This document shows positions 10,729 through 20,283 of a stretch of DNA of 64,000 bases, piece by piece. Source of the DNA: Stomorhina lunata (taxonomy: Eukaryota > Arthropoda > Insecta > Diptera > Rhiniidae); contig OW121741.1 of NCBI GenBank assembly GCA_933228675.1, positions 52,309,186 to 52,373,185 of the forward strand. Reading direction: 5' to 3'. Every line of letters begins with the position of its first letter. The stretch's first letter is position 1. The notes under the pieces are model-generated. The model searched no databases. It saw nothing but the letters and a program-made list of their open reading frames with translations, and was not told the DNA's origin. The position numbers were made by a program, and so were the translations under genes.

Positions 10729-13700
10729 TAATTGTAACAATTAGTGGCCATAAAATTAAATGTCTCATAGACACTGGGTCGGAAACAAGTATTATTAAGC
10801 CAAATTCCCTCGGTAACTCATTTCCCATTCAAAAACTTAATAGACCACTTTGGTACAAAACTATAAACGGAATGAATCAAGTGACAGAAAAAATTGTTAC
10901 ACACATACCTAGAGAATTCAAGGTCTCAGGTACCTTCTCATGGAAGGTTATTGATTTCAATAGTCAAAATTATTCAGCCATAATTGGTCAAAATTTTCTC
11001 ATCGCTCTTAAAGCTAAGATCGATGTTGAGAATAGATTTATTACCATACTAGGCAACAACATACCATTTGGATACTATAACCCTTACAATAGCCAAGAAA
11101 TCTGTTCACTTGAATATAGCGACCTAAAAAATTTAAATCTGGCACACTTGAATGCGGAAGAATATCAACCTCTCGTAAAATTGTTAAGCAGTTACCATGA
11201 ATTATTTTATAAAGAGGGGGATAAGCTCTCTGCCACTCACGAAATTAAACACGAAATAAAAACGAATACTGACCGACCAATATATTAAAAAATTTATAGA
11301 TACCCCCAAACTCATGAAGTGGAGATTCAGAAACAGATAAAAGAAATGTTAGCACAAAACATAATTAGAGAAAGTAATTCACCCTACAATAGTCCTTTAT
11401 GGGTGGTGCCTAAGAAGATTGACAGTTCGGGAATTCAAAAATGGCGAATTGTCATAGATTATAGAAGACTAAATGAAAATACTATAAGCGATAAATTTCC
11501 AATTCCAAATATCGATGGAATTTTGGACAAGTTAGGAAAAGCTCAATATTTTTCTTCTATAGACCTTGCAAAAGGTTTTCACCAAATATTAATGCATGAA
11601 AATGATATACAAAAAACCGCATTTTCCACACCTTTCGGGCACTATGAATTCATAAGGATGCCGTTTGGACTAAAAAATGCACCAGCGACTTTTCAACGAC
11701 TTATGAATTTTGTTCTCCGCCAATACATAAATAAAATATGTGTTGTGTATTTGGACGACATATTAATATTTAGCACTTCATTAACTGAACATATAACAAA
11801 CATGAAACTAATATTTGAAAAGCTAAAAGAAGCAGGACTTAAAATTCAAATTGATAAATGTAGTTTTTTGAGGAAGGAAACTGAATTTTTGGGTCATATC
11901 CTTACTTCTCAAGGTATAAAACCAAATCCCAAGAAAGTTGAAACTATTCAAAAATTAAAACTTCCGACGACGCAAAAACAAATAAAGTCATTTTTGGGAA
12001 TTACTGGATTTTTTCGAAAATTCATAAAAGACTATTCTAAAATAGCTTTCCCTATGATAAAATATTTAAAGAAAAATACAAAAGTTAACGTAAGAGATCC
12101 CAATTATATTGTAGCTTTCGAAAAATTAAAAGAGATCTTAACAAATCCTCCTATTCTGAGGTACCCCGATTTTAAAAAACGCTTTAAGCTAATAACAGAC
12201 GCAAGTAATTATTCAATTGGTGCAGTTTTAACCCAGGAAGGTCATCCGATTTCATTTGCGTCGCGAACATTAAACAATCATGAAAAAAACTACTCCGCTA
12301 TCGAAAAAGAATTATTAGCGATAGTATGGGGGGTAAAATATTATAGACCTTATATTTTTGGAAGGGAATTTGATCTGCAAACAGATCATCAGCCACTAAA
12401 GTGGTTACAGGCAAAATATTCGGGTAAAGATATTAATCCCCGATTGCAACGATGGTTAGTGCAGTTAGGAGAATACAATGCGAAAATTGATTATATTCCA
12501 GGGAGAGAAAATAAAATAGCCGACTTCCTCAGTCGAATTAATTGTGAAAACTGTGAAATAAACTTATGTGATTCCGAAAATTTGGGACTCACTTCAAACG
12601 ATCTTTTTAGGATCAAAAATATTAATGTTTTACAGAACCAGGAACAATCTTTAGTGGTTCATCCGGATCTTTCTCAAAGAGAAAATCAGTCAGATGACGG
12701 TGAAACAATACATTCACAAGCAGAAGATCTTAACGATCACATCCGTATCCTTGATACAGTTGTAAATCGATTTAAATATCAAATAATTTTAACAGAAACT
12801 AAAGAAACTGAAATGAAAATAATTTTTAATAAGAAACGACTTTTTATCGACTTGCATGACATTGAGGCTACTAATGTTTTCAATATAGTCCGAAGACATA
12901 TTGATAAAGGAAAAATCGCAATATTTTCAGAACTTAGTGATCACGAATTCAATAAATTACAAAAAATTTTAGTAGAGTCATATTCTGGTGTTGATGGAAT
13001 AACTTTTGTTAAATGTACCTATTTTGCTAAGGACATCGAAAACGAAAATGAACTAAAGAAACAAATATCGCTTTTCCATAAAAACGAGGTAGGTCATGCA
13101 GGAATTATTCCAACTTATGAGGGAATAAAACATAAGGTATATCATCCACAACTAAAAACAAAGATACATGAGATAATTAATAATTGTGAAATATGCTCTG
13201 GAGGGAAGTATGATCGCAATCCAATCAAGCCTAAATTTCACGTCACAGAAACACCCACAACAGTTAATGAAATCGTCCACGTTGATACATATATAAATAG
13301 TAAGCATTCATTTATAATATTCATTGATAAATTCTCAAAACACGCCGTAGGTTTTTATTTGCCAGATAGAAACAACCAAACAATTATAAGCAAAATAAAC
13401 GAATTTCTAGCAATAAAAGGTCCAATTAAAAAGTTTGTTTTTGATAATGAATTTAATTCAAAAAACGTAAAGGATTTCTTAACACAGTAGAGGATCGAAT
13501 TTCATGCTACGAAACCCAACAGTCATACCGGAAATTCTGACATAGAACGTCTTAATAATACTTTGACTGAAAAAATTAGAACGCTTAACCTAGAAGAGAA
13601 ATTGCCAATTATAACACAAATGACAAAGGCTATAAAATTTTACAATAACACTGTACACAGTACTATAAAATGTACCCCTTTTGATGTACTAAATGGTACC

Positions 13701-14105
13701 GTGAGTCACGAACTTATCAGAAGTAGACTAGAAGATAAAAAAAATTACATTATACAGAAACTCAACCGCAATAGAGAATCTTACGAGGAAAAAAGAAAAA
13801 CGGGGTTCATAAAAAATTACAAAAGTGTTAGGCACAAAGAAGAACCTAAGTTCATTAAACGGAATTTGAAAAATATTCATGAAATCAACATTAAAAGACC
13901 GTTCAAATTTGGAGGTCTTAGCGACTGTAATAGTCATAACAATACAGAAAATACGACTTTTAGTAGGGATGACGAGGACATTGATTTTGAATATTTGTCC
14001 AGACGATTTGAGAACCTCAAAAGACAATTTAAAATTCCAGGTGCTTCTAATGATGCTCTTGCTAACGGTGAGCATTCAACCAAACCAAGCGGATCTACAG
14101 GTTAA
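10641..14105 (+). pseudogene. Errantivirus Pol (protease, RT, RNase H, integrase), two nonsense codons
   Basis: One frame runs through the whole of pol with in-frame stops at 11286-11288 (TAA) and 13488-13490 (TAG). Domains in order: retropepsin with the DTG triad at about 10770-10778; reverse transcriptase with YLDD at about 11748-11759; RNase H beginning near 'LITDASNYSIGAVL' (about 12190); integrase with its His/Cys zinc region ending 'NNCEICSGG' (about 13180-13206), first Asp near 13278, second Asp in 'FDNEFN' (about 13440) and Glu in 'DIERLNN' (about 13545). The first stop separates protease from RT, and the second lies inside the integrase core. All catalytic motifs are still visible. 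Pol is expected as a Gag-Pol frameshift product. The 3' end overlaps the env frame. Confidence 0.9.
10668..10695 (+). promoter_or_regulatory. Candidate -1 frameshift sites between gag and pol
   Basis: Two heptamers fit the X XXY YYZ rule in the gag frame: A AAT TTA at 10668-10674 and A AAT TTT at 10689-10695. Both lie in the gag/pol overlap (10641-10728), and pol is in the -1 frame relative to gag. A downstream pseudoknot was not assessed. Confidence 0.55.
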
Positions 14106-15531
14106 TCTAATTACGGAGAATGCTGGATTCATCAAGATTAGAATGAGCGAAGTGGAAATTGTTAACAAAACAACTACTCTCGTACATGTCATAAACATAG
14201 TCGAAATAGAAGACATATTAAATCAAATAAAGGGAAATATAAAACATTTACTTTTACATGAAGAGATAATTTTACAAAACGAAATTAAATTGATTGAATC
14301 TAAAATCAAAACCTTAAAGCCAAGTCGAAATAGAAAACGTAGAGGTTTGATTAATGTAGGAGGAAAGGTCTACAGATGGCTTTTTGGGACAATGGATGAT
14401 GATGATAGACAGGAAATTCTGGAACACCTTTCCATCATTGATCAAAATTCTCACAATTCTATTGAGACCTTAAATAGACAGATAGTAATTAATAACTCTT
14501 TAAACAAATCACTTCATTCCCTGAGAACTGTAGTGGAAAACGACAGAAAGGAAATAAGCATATTTTTAAAGAAGATCAAGAATAACAATAATGAGATAGT
14601 AAAAGAAATAATTTACTTGGACCAACTGACAAAACTGAAAATCTTAGAACATAAAATAGATAAAATTTAGGATAATGTAGTTTCAGCAAAAAGTAATATT
14701 ATACATCCAAGTATGTTTACTACACAAGAGATAGAACAGTTTGAAATTGATTTTTATAAGTTGAAAATGTTGAAGGTGGGGATAATGTCTTATAGTGACC
14801 ACTCACTCATTATTGCAGTTTTGATTCCAGACAATTACGTTAAGACTGATTTAAAAATGATTACCCCTATTCCAAACAAAAACAAATTTGAAATAGATTC
14901 AAATGACGAATATATAATTGAAATTGATAACAAGCCTTTTATATACCAAGAAAATATACCTTTAAGAAAACTTAAAAAAAGTAATCATTGTAGTTATTAT
15001 AATACTTGTAAATTTAAATTTAATAATAATACTTCTGTATTTGAACTTGATGAAGAAACAATTATTGTAAAGAATGTTTTTTCCGAAAAAATTAAGCATG
15101 ATTGCGATGATAGGAAGTTTGAATTGGAAGGAAACTTTCTTATAAACTTCAATAATTGCAGTATAACAATTCATAATCAAACATTTTCTAATAGAAAATA
15201 TAAGATAAAAGAAAAATTTTTTTATCCAAACATTAATAAACTTGAGAACTTAAATATATCTGATATAAATTTTAAATTCGATAACATAATTATAGAGCAC
15301 TTTCAGAATATTAAAGAAATTCAAGAACTAAAATTTCATAAAACAGTTTCCTATGGCATAAGTATAACACTAGCAATGATAATTGTTGTGATGTTTATAG
15401 CTTTATATTGCCTTAATAAAAGAAACAATGTAAATGTTAATATTAAACAAAATGCTCCCACTAAAAGTAGAGGAGCCGGGCTCTCAAGTTCAACTGAGTT
15501 GGAAGAAATAATAAAAAAATATAAAATTTGA
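13879..15531 (+). pseudogene. Errantivirus envelope gene, one nonsense codon
   Basis: The frame has an ATG at 13879 inside the pol 3' end, but a more likely translated start is the ATG pair at 14050/14053. A splice acceptor-like 'attccag' ends at 14040, and the Met is followed directly by a hydrophobic signal-like stretch (MMLLLTVSIQ). Errantivirus Env is made from a spliced RNA, so this fits. A furin-type basic site (RNRKRR, about 14326-14343) is followed by a fusion-peptide-like segment ending in 'LFGTMDDDD', as in errantivirus and baculovirus F proteins. A single transmembrane segment lies at about 15352-15415, before a short charged tail. The frame is interrupted by TAG at 14668-14670, so this copy is not expected to make full Env. 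Confidence 0.85.
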
Positions 15532-15720
15532 AAAACTTGCAGAAAAAATTTGTAAGAATAATATATAAAATTAATTTTAACACAAAAATTTAATAAGTAT
15601 GCCATAAAAGTAATTAAGAAGAAATATATATAAGTTATAATGAAAACAATAATAATTTAAACCTTAAAACTAGTTTTTTTAAAAAAATGTGAAATACTAA
15701 AACCCAGGAGTGTTTTAGAC

Positions 15721-15732
15721 AAGGGGTGGAGG
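15721..15732 (+). promoter_or_regulatory. Polypurine tract
   Basis: 'aaggggtggagg' lies directly before the 3' LTR, the expected plus-strand primer of an LTR retroelement. Confidence 0.8.
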
Positions 15733-16028
15733 AGTTACATACCCATCCCCTAAACCAGTAGCATTGGCTGGCAAGTGTAGGGAACCATATTCTTAAATTA
15801 CAATTATATGTTATTATTCGTTCCCACATTTTGCCAGACAGCAACGTAAGCATTTGTGTTTGCATTGCTCACCTTAATTTTAATTTGATATTTTTTAAGT
15901 TTGAATTAAGAAACAAATTTTTATATTTTTCAGTCTTAAGATTCATGCTAATAAATAAGGTTGTCACTCTGAAGAGTTGGCAACCAAAATAAAAGATATA
16001 ATTAGTTTTTATTGAAAAAGCTATAAGT
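15733..16028 (+). repeat. Errantivirus 3' LTR
   Basis: This copy matches 8770-9065 with one substitution (15903). It is followed by CGCG, the right copy of the 4-bp duplication. Confidence 0.92.
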
Positions 16029-16035
16029 CGCGCGT

Positions 16036-16044
16036 ACATTTTTT
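16036..16044. repeat. 9-bp target-site duplication, right copy
   Basis: ACATTTTTT matches 1401-1409. It marks where Gypsy-A resumes after the foldback element and the errantivirus inside that element. Confidence 0.7.
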
Positions 16045-17095
16045 GTAGTTAATGGGTCGCCCATTAAAACGTTTGGCCAACGCCGTTTAAATTTGTCACT
16101 TGGCCGTTTAAATTTATCGACGAGGTTAATACTGCTATCATAGGCTCCGACCTCCTAAAAACATATGAGATACTTGTTGACATTAAAAGAGGTAAACTAA
16201 TTGACAGAAAAACATTATTAGAAACGAAAGCAAATTTTGTAAACAATTCGTCAATTAGTGTTAACACATAAAATAATTGCAAATTTTCAAATTTTCTGAG
16301 TGAGTATGGTGATTTAACAGTTTTGAATTCTAACAAAACACCAATAACAAGCAAAACTACTCATCATATAGTAACAACAGGTCCTCCGATTTTTTCACGG
16401 CCCAGACGACTCGTTGGTGAAAGACATGACATTTGGTAAGAAAACCCAACAAAGAATGGAGGCCATGTGGGGACTATCGGAGTCTTAACGCTATTACGGT
16501 CCCCGATAGATACCCGATAGCGTATTTACATGACATAACGAATATTTTGCATTTGAACAAGGTTTTCTCGGTGATTGACCTACAACGCGCTTATCATCAA
16601 ATACCGATTGAGCCAGCGGACGTTCCAAAAACGGCTATATCTACGCCATTTGGTTTGTATGAGTTTGTTTATATGACGTTTGGGTTAAGAAACGCTGCCC
16701 AAACGTTTCAACGTTACATTGATGAATTGCTTAGAGATTTAGATTTTATTTTCGTATATATAGACGACATCCTAGTAGCCTCAACAAACGAAGAGCAGCA
16801 CGAAAAGGACCTACGTATCGTATTTGATAGGCTACGAAAAGGAAATCTATCAATAAATGCCAACAAATGTCGACTTGGATGTTCCGAATTAGTTTTCTTA
16901 CCAGTGAAGGTCTACAACCACCTAAAGAGAAGATCGAAGCCATACGTATTTTTGAAAGACCTGCTGCGGCCAAAGATCTTAAACGATTTTTAGGCATGAT
17001 AAACTTTTATCGACCATTTCTACAACATGCTACTAAAAATCAGAGCGTCTTGTAAAAACTCACTCAAAATGGGTCAATGAATAAAAAAAACTGCT
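16036..17095 (+). pseudogene. Gypsy-A protease end and reverse transcriptase, broken
   Basis: The sequence resumes with the repeated ACATTTTTT and reads 'TFFVVNGSPIKTFGQRR', then in another frame 'AIIGSDLLKTYEILVDIKR', the end of a Ty3/gypsy protease. A linker ending 'PIFSRPRRL' follows. A deletion seems to remove the first RT residues, because the next recognisable text is 'KPNKEWRPCGDYRSLNAI' (from about 16436). RT motifs include 'SVIDLQRAYHQIPI', 'FGLRNAAQTFQRYIDE' and the catalytic 'YIDDILVAS' (about 16756-16782). A frameshift near 16895-16910 moves the frame to the thumb region 'PPKEKIEAIRIFERP'. The fragment loses coherence near 17090, where an RTE scrap begins. Confidence 0.85.
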
Positions 17096-17099
17096 GGTT

Positions 17100-17757
17100 T
17101 ATACAAGCAGGCAATCCTTAAGAATTGGACCACATGTGATCGTTGAGAACTATAGAAATGAGGTTGTAAAAGAATTTGTTTACCTTGGTACCGCTGTCAA
17201 CATAAATAATGACATAAGTTTCAAAATCAAACGGAAAATTATACTTGCCAAAAAATTTTATTTTGGCATAAGCAGGCATATAAGAACTAAAGCTCTCTCT
17301 GTAAGAAGAAGCAAATGTTATTATATGGTGCTGAACCATGGGGACTTGCACAAGCAGAGAAAGCTATTCTTAGAGTTTTTGAGAGGAAGACTCTACGAAA
17401 AATCTTTAGACCAGTTTGCACCAACAATGAATATCGACATTGAATGAACAATGAGCTGTATGAGTTATACGTTGACATCGACATAGTAAAATGCATCAAA
17501 TAGCAACGGCTGTGTTGGCTGGGACGTGTTGTGCGAATGTATGAAAATACTCCAGGAACAAAAATATTCGAAAACGATTCCGAATGAACTCGTAAAAGAG
17601 GACTTCCGAAAATTCGATTGAAAGGCCAAGTAGAAAAAAATCTTTCATAGCTTGACGTACGAATTGGAGAATATGCGCACATGATTGAAGCGAATGGAAT
17701 TCTAACATATGCTCGGCCTTTGACCTTAACAGGTTTTTGATATAGGCCATTTAAGTA
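17100..17757 (+). pseudogene. RTE-type LINE, 3' fragment
   Basis: Three frames together give the C-terminal region of an endonuclease/reverse-transcriptase LINE: 'VVKEFVYLGTAVN' (about 17163), then 'LLYGAEPWGLAQAEKAILRV' (about 17320), 'LCWLGRVVRM' and 'TRKRGLPKIRLKGQVEKNL' (about 17590). Several frameshifts and stops break it. The 3' end is a short 'aagtaaaagtaagta' run. The piece sits exactly where Gypsy-A should have its RNase H domain, so it inserted there together with, or before, a deletion. The family call is from recalled motif patterns. Confidence 0.7.
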
Positions 17758-17930
17758 AAAGTAAGTACAATGGGGAATAAAAATAGTTTTTCTTTAAAAA
17801 TATTCAATCAATTTTAATTCTTCACCTTTCAGCTGGACAAATTTTATTTTAGCTTGACACTGGACCTTTACTAAAAAAGCTGGACAATCCAGTCGAATCC
17901 AGCCTGACTGGCAACCCTAGTAGTAACAAC
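17758..17930. other. Unassigned segment between RTE scrap and integrase
   Basis: Contains 'agctggacaa' and 'agctggacaatccagtcgaa' words and ends in 'ggcaaccctagtagtaac'. I see no gene. It may be a remnant of a small DNA transposon. Confidence 0.35.
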
Positions 17931-19075
17931 AATACGGCGGACTGGCTATCTCGGATTTCTAGCGTTAGATCTGAAGCGGTAGATTTTGAAGCGAAGGCAA
18001 TTGAGCAAAATAGTGATGAAGAATTAAAAACTCTACTAGAGCCAGGTTACAAATTTTCATTTAAACTATCACATCTACCCATTCCAGACTCTTTCAAGTT
18101 GATCTACTGTCATATTGATGGCACCAATATTAGGCCATACGTACCAGCAAGTCATCGTGATATTGTAATAAAAAAACTTCACGATCTATCACATCCTAGT
18201 ATTAGAGCGACACGGAAACTAGTGAGTGAGCGTTACGTCTGGCCTGGGTTAGCAAAAGATGTCACTCAGTTTGTTCGAGGTTGTTTACAGTGTCAAAGAG
18301 TAAAAGTTAGTAGGTACACTTCAGCACCACTAAGCGACTACGGTGTCATCGACAAACGTTTTCAACACATCAACATAGATCTTATCGGCCCGCTGCCAAC
18401 ATCAGGAGCTAATCGTTATTGCCTGACGTGCATAGACCGTTTTTCACGATGGCCAACAGCAATACCTATTCCTGACATATCTGCCCACACTGTCGCATCA
18501 GCCTTCATATCAGGATGGGTAGCGTCATATGGTGTGCCTGAATGTGTAACAACAGACTTAGGAAGACAATTCGAATCAAGTCTTTTTCAAGAGCTAACTG
18601 AACACTCGGTATTCGGCATTTAAGAACCACAGCATACCATCCTCAGGCGAACGGTATGATTGAGAGATGGCACCGCACCCTTAAAAATGCTATTAAATGT
18701 TACGCCTCAAAAGATTGTCTTTTGTACTCCCATTGGTACTTTTAGGACTGCGTTCTACGGTTAAACTTGATATTGGAGTCAGTCCAGCCGAATTGCTTTA
18801 TGGATCTCAATTACGAGTACCAGGAGAATTTTTTATTCAGAGTAAGTTTAAAGATAGTCAAACAGAATCTGTGCAACAATTGCGTCGAGCAATGGCCGAC
18901 TTGAGATGTCCTAATACGTTATGGCATGATAAAAAAGATAATAACATTGATCCTAACATAAATTCTTGTAAATTTGTATTTGTAAGAGTAGACCGTGTAC
19001 GACGACCTTTAGAAGCAGCATTTGAAGGGAAGTTGAGAAGCGTTACAAAAAATATTTTGTGATCAAAAGGGGAAA
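17931..19075 (+). pseudogene. Gypsy-A integrase, broken
   Basis: Starts with 'NTADWLSRI', the usual end of RNase H, then the integrase zinc-binding region (H and H near 'KLHDLSHPSIRATRKL', CC in 'VRGCLQCQRVK') and the catalytic core: Asp in 'HINIDLIGPLP' (about 18370-18400), second Asp in 'VTTDLGRQFES' (about 18550). After a frameshift near 18600-18620 the third acidic residue appears in 'ANGMIERWHRTLKNAI' (about 18640-18690). The C-terminal part continues to about 19062 ('GVSPAELLYGSQLRVPGEFF') with another frame change near 18690. The copy is inactive. Confidence 0.85.
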
Positions 19076-19244
19076 TAAACTAGACAAGGTTTCGGTTGAT
19101 CGAATTAAGCCAGCAAAAATATATACCTCTGATGTTCAGGAGCCATGTTAGGAAAGCAGTGACAGCCAAATATCTAAAGTACCAGAGACACCTCCCAAAG
19201 TCACCCGGTATATAAGACGAGTTAAATTTCCAAAATTGTTTTAT

Positions 19245-19533
19245 TGTGGCTGTTCCCAAAACTAGTATTTATTTAAATTTTATATTCAAATATTGTATAA
19301 CGTTAAATTTATCTTTTAAGTTTACACTTTACTACACCTATGTAATTTAGAATACACCAATGTTGTTATCGATTTAATCGAATATTTTGGTAAGTTGGTA
19401 TTAGTGCAGTAAAGCAAATACAGATGTATTATTTAATAGAAGAAGAAGTTCTGATTTCTTTATATAAAAATTTAATAAAATGGAGTTATTCTATAATCTG
19501 AAGTCATCTTAAGTACAGGTTTTATTTTCCACA
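19245..19533 (+). repeat. Candidate LTR of Gypsy-A (289 bp)
   Basis: The segment begins TGTGG and ends CCACA, the TG...CA form of Ty3/gypsy LTRs with a 5-bp inverted end. It lies about 170 bp after the integrase fragment, where a 3' LTR is expected. No second copy in the window allows a check of its ends, so the borders are tentative. It is followed by 'attggcgaccactac', a primer-site-like word that suggests it can also be read as a 5' LTR. Confidence 0.45.
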
Positions 19534-19689
19534 ATTGGCGACCACTACAAAGGTAACCCAATTCGTATATACTCTAAATACAATTGTATTGGCAGTATTT
19601 GCCTGAACGTTACTTCTCTTTAATTAAAAAAAAACAGAAGAGTCCCTTTAAGAGCTCAAAACTTATCCTGCCATAAAAAAGTGATTAAA
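19534..19689 (+). other. Primer-site-like word and unassigned spacer
   Basis: 'ttggcgacc' right after the candidate LTR resembles a gypsy primer-binding site (compare 'tggcgacgaggtc' at 38982). The remaining bases show no gene. Confidence 0.35.
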
Positions 19690-19976
19690 CCTAGCCCGGA
19701 AATTGGCGATAATCCCGTTCGAGCGGCCAATTACCAGGGATTTAATGAAGCACAGTTGGTACTCCCACAGCGAAGAAAAAGATTATCCCCCAAACTAAAA
19801 ACTCATTGGGACGGCCCATACAAGGTTGTTAAAAGGATAAATGATGTGGTGTAACAAATACAAAAAGATAAGAGTCCAAGGTCTAAAATGAAGATCGTAC
19901 ACCTCGAATATTGGCCGCCTACGGAAGAACGGAGACTATGCCTATTCGGGACGAACAGGCTTAAGAGGGGGGCAAA
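19690..19976 (+). pseudogene. Second gypsy element (Gypsy-B), Pol C-terminus and polypurine tract
   Basis: A frame reads 'PQRRKRLSPKLKTHWDGPYK' then 'VVKRINDVV', and later 'SPRSKMKIVHLEYW' (about 19760-19915), the C-terminal integrase tail typical of the 412/mdg1 group of Ty3/gypsy elements. One stop interrupts it after 'INDVV'. It ends in a purine run 'aagaggggggcaaaag' (about 19960-19976), the likely polypurine tract. Only this 3' tip of the element is present. Its 5' neighbour is a different gypsy element, so a deletion or recombination joined them. Confidence 0.65.
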
Positions 19977-20283
19977 AGTTCACTACTTCTAATTCTTCCC
20001 CTAGTTTTCTAGAATGTTTCTGTTGAAGTTGTTATTGTTCTGTTAGTGTAATCAACGACAGCAGTAGCTCTTTATTTACGTCTGCAGAAAATGCTAGAAA
20101 CTCTCTTTCCTTCTATATAATCCCGATGGACAAGTATTGTGGGAACAGTTTTTAATTGAAACGCTTATAGGAAAATAGTGTGACTAAGAATATTTGTAAA
20201 GCAGTTTTGTGAAGTTTGTTTACAGTATTTGTGAAAGTGTGTTTAAAGTGATTAACTCTAAAGTTAATAAAATACTCATAAGT
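19977..20283 (+). repeat. LTR-like segment after Gypsy-B, left part
   Basis: Follows the polypurine tract and carries a 'tatataatcccga' TATA-like word near 20116. It is cut at 20283 by the LINE. 'tactcataagt' (20273-20283) recurs after the LINE at 23831-23841, and the text continues there with 'taataaaatactc' repeats. LTR identity is inferred from position only. Confidence 0.45.

Larger units (their letters stand above)
8770..16028 (+). mobile_element. Errantivirus (endogenous gypsy-type retrovirus) with gag, pol, env
   Basis: A full provirus-like element of 7259 bp. It has two 296-bp LTRs, a primer-binding site starting 'ggcgcagtc' right after the 5' LTR, gag, pol in the -1 frame, an overlapping env, and a purine-rich tract before the 3' LTR. 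CGCG flanks it on both sides, and the rebuilt empty site is CGCGCG. LTR ends are AGTTAC and ATAAGT. The LTRs differ at one position (A at 8940, G at 15903), so the insertion is recent. Two in-frame stops in pol and one in env mean this copy should not yield full Pol or Env unless stops are read through. The gene order, the primer site type and the alternating pyrimidine-purine target fit insect errantiviruses such as the 17.6/297/ZAM group. Confidence 0.92.
1410..16035. mobile_element. Large noncoding foldback/TIR DNA element, split by an errantivirus
   Basis: Taking away the errantivirus (8770-16028) and one copy of its 4-bp duplication leaves an element of about 7.36 kb, flanked by the 9-bp repeat ACATTTTTT. 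Its ends are inverted: 'cgtgaagaaatcacac' on the left (about 1415-1430) matches the reverse complement of the right end (about 8752-8767). I found no transposase frame inside, so it is presumably non-autonomous. It contains a 530-bp palindrome, a 2.7-kb palindrome filled with a 31-bp repeat, and a 158/169-bp satellite. A 9-bp duplication and 31-bp repeats in inverted arms are known for Drosophila FB (foldback) elements, and 9-bp duplications also for Mutator-like elements. Membership of either is inference. Confidence 0.6.

Noticed and set aside
14713..15531. Separate gene downstream of env
   Set aside because: It is in the same frame as the upstream env part and is separated only by one TAG, so it is the C-terminal half of env.
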